Positions 14,615 through 20,205 of a stretch of DNA of 20,205 nt are shown here, one piece after another; position 1 is the first letter of the stretch; each line of letters opens with the position of its first letter. Made by a program: the position numbers and the translations under genes. The DNA is from Dehalococcoidales bacterium (GTDB lineage Bacteria > Chloroflexota > Dehalococcoidia > Dehalococcoidales > CSSed11-197), in the NCBI GenBank assembly GCA_028705415.1, contig JAQWDO010000008.1:1-20205 (forward strand), given 5' to 3'. A model generated the notes under the pieces. The model saw nothing but the letters and a program-made list of their open reading frames with translations. It was not told the origin of the DNA and made no database searches.

Positions 14615-14868
14615 AATGATCTCCAATTTTTGTGGTTGTATTGTATTCGATATATGCCTTCCATGTCAAGCAAAATTTATTTATTTTATGTACGTGACTT
14701 CGATATTTTCCCGCAGTGCCAGAAGTGACAGAACAAAAGAGCCATACAGGCAGCATCATTTACAATTCGCTATCTTTATTAAAAAACTTGAGGATTTATT
14801 ACCCTTGTCATACAATATAAAAATCTGGACGTGTCATAAGTAATATTTATAATTATCCGGGAGAAACA

Positions 14869-15783
14869 ATGAACCTTGACTATCTTATCACCTTCCGTGA
14901 ACTTGTACGACTGGGCAGCTTTTCTGCAGTAGCCAGACATCTGTCTATCAGCCAGCCGGCAGTCTCTTTCCAGATACAAAAACTTGAATCGGATCTGAGC
15001 GCTACACTCATCGATCGCAGCCAAAAAAAACTTAAGCTCACTGACGCCGGGAGGATAGTTCTCGCCTTTGCAAAATCAATCAACGATGAACACGCCCGCC
15101 TGCAATCCGCCCTGGACAGGCTCAGGGAAGATATTACCGGCGAGTTGAAGATAGCCTCCAGCACGATACCCGGAGAATTCCTGGTTCCTCCCTTGCTTGG
15201 AGAATTTATGGCTTCTCATTCCGACATAACCGCTCGGGTGGACATTATGGATTCGGCAGTAGTGATCGACGGTGTCAAATACGGGGATTACAAAATTGGT
15301 TTTTGCGGCTTATTGCCACCCGAAACAGATGGTCTTTCAAGCTTTAAAATAGCCTCGGATGAAATTGTACTTATCACTTCTCCCAATCACCCGCTTGCTT
15401 TAAAAAATGAAGCAAGCCTGGATGATCTCGCCGGGTATTCATTGGTCAGCCGTGAAATTACATCAGGAACACGGCAGAGCCTGGAGCTTTCACTGGCTGA
15501 CCTTAATTTTGATTTAAACAAGTTAAAAACACGGCTCATGCTTTCAAACACGGAAGCAGTTGTCTCTGCGGTTGAAGCTGGAAATGGAATCGCGTTTGTC
15601 TCCAGTATCGGGGCAAGGAAAAACCTGGGCATTGGAAGCATAAGAAAGATAAGCATAGCAGGTTTGGCCGTACAAAGGGACTTCTATTGTATTCACTATG
15701 CCGGAGAAACAAACTCGAGGCTGATTGAGGAGTTTCTTACCTTTACCAAAAGCAAAATCAACTCGCCTGATTGGTCATGTTAG
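14869..15783 (+). CDS. LysR-family transcriptional regulator
   Basis: Typical LysR regulator of 304 residues. The N-terminal winged helix (1-60) reads FRELVRLGSFSAVARHLSISQPAVSFQIQKLE, and a linker helix follows. The effector domain begins at ELKIASSTIPGEFLVPPLLGEF (about 91-112) and ends near residue 300. The ASSTIPGEFLVP stretch resembles the CysL/selenium-metabolism-associated branch of LysR proteins, by memory of the family, so an anion or sulfur/selenium-related ligand is plausible. It is divergent from modA, the usual LysR arrangement with a target gene, so control of molybdate uptake is the simplest hypothesis. The ATG is preceded by GGGAG. It is convergent with the GGDEF/HD-GYP gene. 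Ligand and target are inferred, not shown. Confidence 0.88.
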   Translation: MNLDYLITFRELVRLGSFSAVARHLSISQPAVSFQIQKLESDLSATLIDRSQKKLKLTDAGRIVLAFAKSINDEHARLQSALDRLREDITGELKIASSTIPGEFLVPPLLGEFMASHSDITARVDIMDSAVVIDGVKYGDYKIGFCGLLPPETDGLSSFKIASDEIVLITSPNHPLALKNEASLDDLAGYSLVSREITSGTRQSLELSLADLNFDLNKLKTRLMLSNTEAVVSAVEAGNGIAFVSSIGARKNLGIGSIRKISIAGLAVQRDFYCIHYAGETNSRLIEEFLTFTKSKINSPDWSC

Positions 15784-15814
15784 CAGCTAATAGCTAAACA
15801 GCAAATTACCAGAA

Positions 15815-18322
15815 CTAAATTGCCTTATTCTCCTGTTTGGCAGCCTTTACTATACAGCAAAATCTTTCAACCAGCTCCGGATCGAACTGAGTACCTGCAT
15901 GTTTTTGCAATTCACACAAGGCGTCTTCGCATGACATACGGCCCCTGTACGGCCTGGGTGTTGTCATTGCATCGTATGAATCGGCAATGGTAAGAATACG
16001 CGCACCAAGAGGAATACTGTCTCCAATAAGACCGGAGGGATACCCTTTTCCATCAAACCTTTCATGATGGTGCAGTATCAACGGAAGGCAATTTTCCAAT
16101 TCGATTACGTGCCTTAATATTTCGACCCCAATCTCAGGATGAGTCTTTATCGGCCCCCATTCTGCCAGAGTCAGAGATGCCTGTTTGTTTAGAATGGAAT
16201 CCGGTATACCAATCTTGCCAATATCATGCAAAAGACCGGCTGTCCGGATGTTGTTTATTTGCTCTTCCGGAAGCTTCATATCTTCAGCTATGCGTATTGC
16301 ATACTCGCTTACTTTTCTTGAATGTCCATACGTATAGCTGTCTTTCGCATCGACAGTTGCAGCCAGTGCGTAAATTATACTTATCGATCCTGACTGCTTT
16401 GTGGTGCCATTTAACAGGGTTTCTTTTCCGTCGATGGCAGAACTGCTAAAAAGACTCGTGCGGTTTCTCCCGCTGTTTTTTGCGCAGTAAAGTGCTGCGT
16501 CAGCTGCCCTGATTATTTCTTCCCTCATTACCCCGTCGTTAGGCCAGTTAGCAATACCAACACTAACCGTAATAGGCATGGCACGAATACTGGTTTTGGC
16601 TTCTATCGTTTTACGTATACGCTCGGCAACTTTGTATGCTTCTTCCTTAGAGGTTTCCGGGAGAATAATAAAGAATTCTTCCCCGCCATACCGGAAAGCC
16701 AGATCGAAATTTCTGATACAAGAGGCAATGTACTTCCCAACTTTTCTCAATACCTGATCACCGGCAAGGTGTCCGTAAATATCGTTATAAACCTTAAAAA
16801 GATCTATATCGACCATGATGATAGAAAAATAACTCCCAAACCTTGAGCCTCTGGCAATTTCTTCCTCGAGCCTCTCATGAAAATGCCGGTGGTTATAAAG
16901 ACCCGTCAGTTCGTCAGTACTGGCTTTTACAATAGCAAACGCATAGAGCTGTGCGTTTTCTATAATAGTTCCGGCTTCGTTGGTTATTCCGCTTACCATC
17001 GAAATATCTTCGGTGAGGTACTTGCGCCCTTTGGTTTTTGCCCCCAATGCAAGAACTGCAATCAATTTACCGCGGCTTTTAAGCGGGAAGATGATTTCAA
17101 TCTTCATTTGGTCGAGCTTTTCCCGTTCATCTTCCCACAAAGCTTTAAACTGCGGCAGTTTATCTATCTTTTCAATGGTCAGGTGATTGTTGTAAAGGTC
17201 CAGCCAGTTTATTATCGGGCTGTCCGGGTCGAATATAATCTCAGCATCATCATCTTTTTGTAAAGCCTTTGGATGGCAGTACTTGGCATTGAATGTGCCT
17301 TTTTCGGCATCCCTCAACAACAAATAACTTCTCGAAATATTAATGGCATTGCTCAGCATGGGAAGTAATTCATTAGCGAGTTCTTCGAGGTTTAAATTAC
17401 CGCCCATATTCCGGCAAAAATCGGCAAGCAAGCGGCGATAGTCATATGTACGACGGTAAAAAAGACGGTCTATCGCTATTTCTACCTGGTTTCGAACCGG
17501 CCTGGCAACCACTGCCACCAACACAACAATTAATGCAGCTGCTGAATAAACAGCGGCTTGTGACACATCCGGTAATATCCGCGAAACTCCAACCACTATC
17601 CCGGCGTATATGCAGAGAAGGAAAACTGCCATTATAAACAAACCAAGACCCCTGCGGGCGATAAGCCGAATATCAAGCAGGTCATATCTGGTAATGGCAT
17701 ATGCTATTATGGCTACATTGATAAAACTCCCAACGTGATCCAGCGGTAATCCTTTTAGTGCCGGTATAAGATTCGTGTACGCCAACGGCGCCATAATAGA
17801 CCATCCGGCAAGCAAATAAGCGGTACGGTTATGTTCGACAGGATCATAGGAATCCCGGTATTTTTGCCCCAGCATAAAAAGAACAGATAGTGCGTAAAAC
17901 AGGCTGAGTGCCCCAATGACATAGATGGCAGGTCCAAAGTTATGATAGATTATCCCTCCTTCTACATAAGAAGATTCGATAACCCAGTCACTGGCGACAG
18001 ACATTACAACCAGTCCGATTACTGTAATATATCCCCAGGTTACTCCCCTGCCGGCAGGACGCCCGGTATAAAGGCGCGCAAAATGGAAATATGCAACCAG
18101 AGCCGCAATCAGAGCAACTGCAAGCAATCTGTTCCAGAAAAGAGCATGCTCGGGGGCAGTCTGCATCCTCACAACAAAGGAATTAAAGCTCCAGAAAGCA
18201 GCCAGCCCCAGGTAGTATACAAAAGCACGGTTAACCCTCTTTTCTATCTTTTGTATAGCCAGCGCAAAGACCAGCACGTAAGCGAGGCTGGTCCCGAGTG
18301 GAATGACAGTCCAGATATTCAA
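15815..18322 (-). CDS. 7TM sensor with GAF-like, GGDEF and HD-GYP domains (c-di-GMP turnover)
   Basis: Membrane signalling protein of 835 residues. Residues 1-220 form about seven hydrophobic segments resembling the N-terminal 7TM sensor of some histidine kinases. Two further membrane spans follow (about 225-275), then a GAF-like domain (about 300-460). The diguanylate cyclase domain starts at DELTGLYNHRHF (470-481) and has the active site GGEEF at 546-550. An allosteric I-site RNFD (537-540) stands exactly five residues before it. The HD-GYP phosphodiesterase domain has HSRK (667-670), LLHDIGKIGIPD (697-708) and HHERFDGKGYP (752-762). Both catalytic motifs look intact. The start is TTG: an in-frame stop lies 20 codons upstream and no ATG or GTG exists between. 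A strong promoter lies upstream. Confidence 0.9.
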   Translation of the reverse strand: MNIWTVIPLGTSLAYVLVFALAIQKIEKRVNRAFVYYLGLAAFWSFNSFVVRMQTAPEHALFWNRLLAVALIAALVAYFHFARLYTGRPAGRGVTWGYITVIGLVVMSVASDWVIESSYVEGGIIYHNFGPAIYVIGALSLFYALSVLFMLGQKYRDSYDPVEHNRTAYLLAGWSIMAPLAYTNLIPALKGLPLDHVGSFINVAIIAYAITRYDLLDIRLIARRGLGLFIMAVFLLCIYAGIVVGVSRILPDVSQAAVYSAAALIVVLVAVVARPVRNQVEIAIDRLFYRRTYDYRRLLADFCRNMGGNLNLEELANELLPMLSNAINISRSYLLLRDAEKGTFNAKYCHPKALQKDDDAEIIFDPDSPIINWLDLYNNHLTIEKIDKLPQFKALWEDEREKLDQMKIEIIFPLKSRGKLIAVLALGAKTKGRKYLTEDISMVSGITNEAGTIIENAQLYAFAIVKASTDELTGLYNHRHFHERLEEEIARGSRFGSYFSIIMVDIDLFKVYNDIYGHLAGDQVLRKVGKYIASCIRNFDLAFRYGGEEFFIILPETSKEEAYKVAERIRKTIEAKTSIRAMPITVSVGIANWPNDGVMREEIIRAADAALYCAKNSGRNRTSLFSSSAIDGKETLLNGTTKQSGSISIIYALAATVDAKDSYTYGHSRKVSEYAIRIAEDMKLPEEQINNIRTAGLLHDIGKIGIPDSILNKQASLTLAEWGPIKTHPEIGVEILRHVIELENCLPLILHHHERFDGKGYPSGLIGDSIPLGARILTIADSYDAMTTPRPYRGRMSCEDALCELQKHAGTQFDPELVERFCCIVKAAKQENKAI

Positions 18323-18358
18323 ATCTGTAATTTCCGATTGCTCATAAACATCGATGCT

Positions 18359-18371
18359 GACCGTAACGGTC
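18359..18371. promoter_or_regulatory. Palindrome at the predicted transcription start of the GGDEF/HD-GYP gene
   Basis: GACCGT-A-ACGGTC is a perfect 6-base inverted repeat around one base. It begins a few bases after the predicted start site near 18375, a position suited to a repressor site or to a small leader hairpin. Confidence 0.4.
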
Positions 18372-18381
18372 AGTTCTACAC

Positions 18382-18410
18382 ATTATGGCTTTCTGTGGAT
18401 TAACTGTCAA
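18382..18410 (-). promoter_or_regulatory. Promoter of the GGDEF/HD-GYP gene
   Basis: On the minus strand consensus TTGACA (18405-18410), 17-base spacer, CATAAT (18382-18387). Predicted start near 18375 gives a leader of about 53 bases. GGAAA stands before the TTG start codon. Confidence 0.65.
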
Positions 18411-18431
18411 TAATCGGTTGCAATAATAATA

Positions 18432-18478
18432 TAAAAGAAAAGTACAGGCGGAGCAACGAAAATCTGTGCTCCGCCTGT
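18432..18478 (-). terminator. Rho-independent terminator of the GH3-family gene
   Basis: A 12-base-pair perfect stem (ACAGGCGGAGCA at 18444-18455 with its complement at 18467-18478) and an 11-base loop. On the minus strand the T-rich tail ACTTTTCTTTTA follows. It lies 20 bases after the GH3 stop and separates it from the next promoter. Confidence 0.85.
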
Positions 18479-18498
18479 GTAAAAGCCCTTGGCAACAG

Positions 18499-20130
18499 CT
18501 AAACCTGTATAGATGCTGCTGAAAGAATACTGCTTCGATCAGGGTTCTTGAGTATTCTGATTGTCTCATCGGTGGGGTTCAGATGGGGAGGCTTCAATTG
18601 CGAAATATCTGCCCCGTTATCCAGCTGATATTGCTTGTAAGCCGTAAACGCCCCCCGGGGAAGCAATGTTACGGCAAGCGGATTAAGGCCAGTAAAGGAT
18701 TCAAGCTCCGCATAGGGAACGTCGATCTTTTTCAGCTCCTTGTGTACCCTGGCTGCGATTTCTCCTGCACCCTGATCTACCTGGTCTTTTGTTTCTATAT
18801 ATATGTTTAACACCGGTTTATCATCGATTTCCTTGCGAGCTGTCCAGCCTGCATAAGAAACCCCGGATTTTTCGATCGCTTGCCAGATAACCTTTTCGCT
18901 GAGCCTGGTAAAACCGGCAATATCAATCTGGTCATCAACCCGCCCGATAAAGGACATTTGAGGAATATCAATGCTCAATTTTTCGTTTCTGACCGAGTGA
19001 ATTTTCACAAGATGCCCCAGTCTGTAGCGCACGAAAGGCCCACCATGAAAACTGGTAATGACCAGTTCGTAGTTACCGGGCTTTAATTCGTCTATAAGAT
19101 ATGTCTTCGGCACAAAACCTGCATCCTGATATGATTTTTGACTGTCCTCTTCGGTGATAAACTCGAAAAAATTCAAATTTGGTATGAACGTCATGCCTTC
19201 ATAGTCCCAGGTTTGCGTGGCGATAACAACAGCCTCGGTACAACCATGAAAATCCAGAGGATAGCGGCCCCACATTTCCTTGATTTTATCCCGGTATATT
19301 ACACCATCAAGTCCAAAAGTAATCATGCCTTTCAGTTTAAAAATATCCCGCGGCAGCATTCTTCTGCCCTTGGTCTTGCTTATTGCCAGCCCCCTCAACA
19401 TACGTGCCGCCATCCCTGGTTTTCTAATCAGATCCCTTATGCGAAACGAAGAAGAGTTGCCACTTTCTCCAAATCTCTTGCCGATAGCTACCGCGACACT
19501 CGACATGGCAAAGCAGAGGTCCAGCCCTTCTTCAAGCGCCATTTTGAATCCCAGTTTTGTTCGCTCTTCAAAACTTACCTGCTCCGAAAGCTCTACCGGA
19601 GGCAAAAAGTTAAATATCTCGTGCGGCAATACTCGGGTCATTGTTCCGGTTGCATACGGAGGAGGAGCCATTCCGTAAAAAACGTTATCTCCTTCCTTGA
19701 ACCTGATCTCTCCCCTTTGCCTGCAGCTTGAAAAGAATATCAGGGCAAATATCAAAGGCTCGATTTCTTCCAACTGCCGGGCAGTAACCGGAACCCATCG
19801 AAAAGTCGATTCACCCGATTTGCCTGAAGTGCACTGCCACAAAATTGGCCTTCTGGGCAAGCCTTCCTTGCGCCTCCTGAGCAGGTGAGATGCATAATCT
19901 GCGTATGTGGTAAGAGGCACAGTACTCCTGAATTCCTCCACCGTTTCCGGCCGCGCTCCATTCAGAATTTTTTGCCCAAGTTCGCACTGTTTAAGAAGTT
20001 CAATTTGCTCAAGCAGAAGCCGTTTTTGAATTTGGGAAAATTCTTCAATGCTGAGGTCAATAAAACCACAGCATTTTTGCCAGAGCTCTGCATGCCTGCC
20101 TTTTTTAAATAACTCTACATTGCTACTCAA
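18499..20130 (-). CDS. GH3-family acyl-adenylate-forming enzyme
   Basis: GH3 proteins belong to the adenylate-forming superfamily. Plant members join amino acids to jasmonate or auxin; the bacterial ones are mostly uncharacterised. The 543-residue protein shows the ATP-binding motif CTSGKSGESTFRWVPVT (100-116). A second motif lies at FHGCTEAVVIATQ (294-306) in place of the usual YxxSE-type region. The conserved VRYRLGHLVKI (367-377) and GRVDDQIDIAGFTRLSE (396-412) precede the mobile C-terminal domain. The start is TTG, preceded by GGGAGG at good spacing; no in-frame ATG stands near. A clear terminator follows. The gene is monocistronic here, so context gives no substrate. I assign the family with confidence but not the acyl or amino substrate. 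Confidence 0.85.
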   Translation of the reverse strand: MSSNVELFKKGRHAELWQKCCGFIDLSIEEFSQIQKRLLLEQIELLKQCELGQKILNGARPETVEEFRSTVPLTTYADYASHLLRRRKEGLPRRPILWQCTSGKSGESTFRWVPVTARQLEEIEPLIFALIFFSSCRQRGEIRFKEGDNVFYGMAPPPYATGTMTRVLPHEIFNFLPPVELSEQVSFEERTKLGFKMALEEGLDLCFAMSSVAVAIGKRFGESGNSSSFRIRDLIRKPGMAARMLRGLAISKTKGRRMLPRDIFKLKGMITFGLDGVIYRDKIKEMWGRYPLDFHGCTEAVVIATQTWDYEGMTFIPNLNFFEFITEEDSQKSYQDAGFVPKTYLIDELKPGNYELVITSFHGGPFVRYRLGHLVKIHSVRNEKLSIDIPQMSFIGRVDDQIDIAGFTRLSEKVIWQAIEKSGVSYAGWTARKEIDDKPVLNIYIETKDQVDQGAGEIAARVHKELKKIDVPYAELESFTGLNPLAVTLLPRGAFTAYKQYQLDNGADISQLKPPHLNPTDETIRILKNPDRSSILSAASIQV

Positions 20131-20178
20131 CAGTAAGTTCCTCCCGTAATTTTTTTTATCTGTTTTTTCATTTTCTTT

Positions 20179-20197
20179 AAAGCTGCCGAGCTTTTTT
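20179..20197 (+). other. Small hairpin with T-run near the right edge
   Basis: AAAGCT, loop GCCG, AGCTTT, then TTT. It has the form of a weak terminator for plus-strand transcripts, but no plus-strand gene precedes it. It could be a shared structure with a gene beyond the window. Confidence 0.25.
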
Positions 20198-20205
20198 GCA
20201 AGAAC

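Larger units (their letters stand above)
14540..14868. other. Divergent regulatory region between modA and the LysR gene
   Basis: About 330 AT-rich bases without a credible gene. It holds the modA promoter and the ModE-like box (14578-14601), a direct repeat TTCGATAT (14646-14653 and 14699-14706, 53 bases apart) and a direct repeat TGTCATA (14806-14812 and 14832-14838, 26 bases apart). A TATAAT (14848-14853) before the LysR gene may be its -10 box, but the -35 is poor. No molybdenum-cofactor riboswitch features were seen. Confidence 0.55.

Noticed and set aside
14540..14660. Molybdenum-cofactor riboswitch before modA
   Set aside because: The leader is AT-rich and short, with no multi-stem structure; a protein operator explains the symmetry better.
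14616..14843. 75-codon open frame in the modA-LysR gap
   Set aside because: It has no ribosome binding site or domain and AT-rich composition typical of a regulatory spacer.
15780..15814. Possible terminator between the LysR and GGDEF/HD-GYP genes
   Set aside because: Only a 5-base imperfect repeat (TTAGC/GCTAA) and no T-run; too weak to call.
18323..18381. c-di-GMP riboswitch in the leader of the GGDEF/HD-GYP gene
   Set aside because: The predicted leader is only about 53 bases and lacks the conserved riboswitch core.
19138..19731. 197-codon plus-strand open frame opposite the GH3 gene
   Set aside because: The minus strand encodes conserved GH3 motifs throughout this stretch; the opposite frame has low-complexity, non-protein-like composition.

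Overview
The window carries 16 genes from what looks like the chromosome of an anaerobic bacterium with moderate GC (mid-40s percent by eye). There are no mobile elements, rRNA, tRNA or CRISPR. The gene set is an archaeal-type homocysteine pathway, molybdate uptake, a GH3-type adenylating enzyme and a 7TM-GGDEF-HD-GYP sensor. Together these suggest a strict anaerobe; my best guess is a Dehalococcoidia-like member of the Chloroflexota. That is inference, and a Clostridia-type or deltaproteobacterial host is not excluded.

Layout. Positions 1-1745 (minus): hisZ followed by an overlapping hisG that runs off the left edge. Positions 1878-3976 (plus): an NfeD-type membrane protease and its stomatin-like partner, ending in a strong hairpin shared with the convergent biotin ligase (4022-4789, minus). 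Positions 4879-5970 (minus): a lone pilT with a GTG start. Positions 6291-8672 (plus): a compact three-gene operon of COG1900 (HcyBio), NIL-domain 2[4Fe-4S] ferredoxin and UPF0280/COG2122. This is the set known from methanogens for making homocysteine from aspartate semialdehyde and sulfide. Positions 8694-9338 (plus): a divergent ribulose-phosphate 3-epimerase, tail to tail with transketolase (9341-11341, minus).

Positions 11540-14539 form a molybdate block: a short ModE-type regulator faces modC, with modB and modA upstream of modC (modABC on minus). A LysR regulator (14869-15783, plus) is divergent from modA across about 330 bp, and a ModE-like operator lies on the modA promoter. Positions 15815-18322 (minus): an 835-residue membrane protein with GAF-like, GGDEF and HD-GYP domains for c-di-GMP turnover. 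Positions 18499-20130 (minus): a GH3-family acyl-adenylating enzyme with a clear terminator.

Sigma-70 type promoters are unusually easy to read here. Three of them (nfeD, rpe, tkt) place the -10 box only 6-10 bases before the start codon, which predicts leaderless or nearly leaderless mRNAs. Four genes use GTG or TTG starts. The strongest lead is the homocysteine operon. Next come the active-site substitutions in the epimerase, the ModE-like operator and the leaderless pattern.
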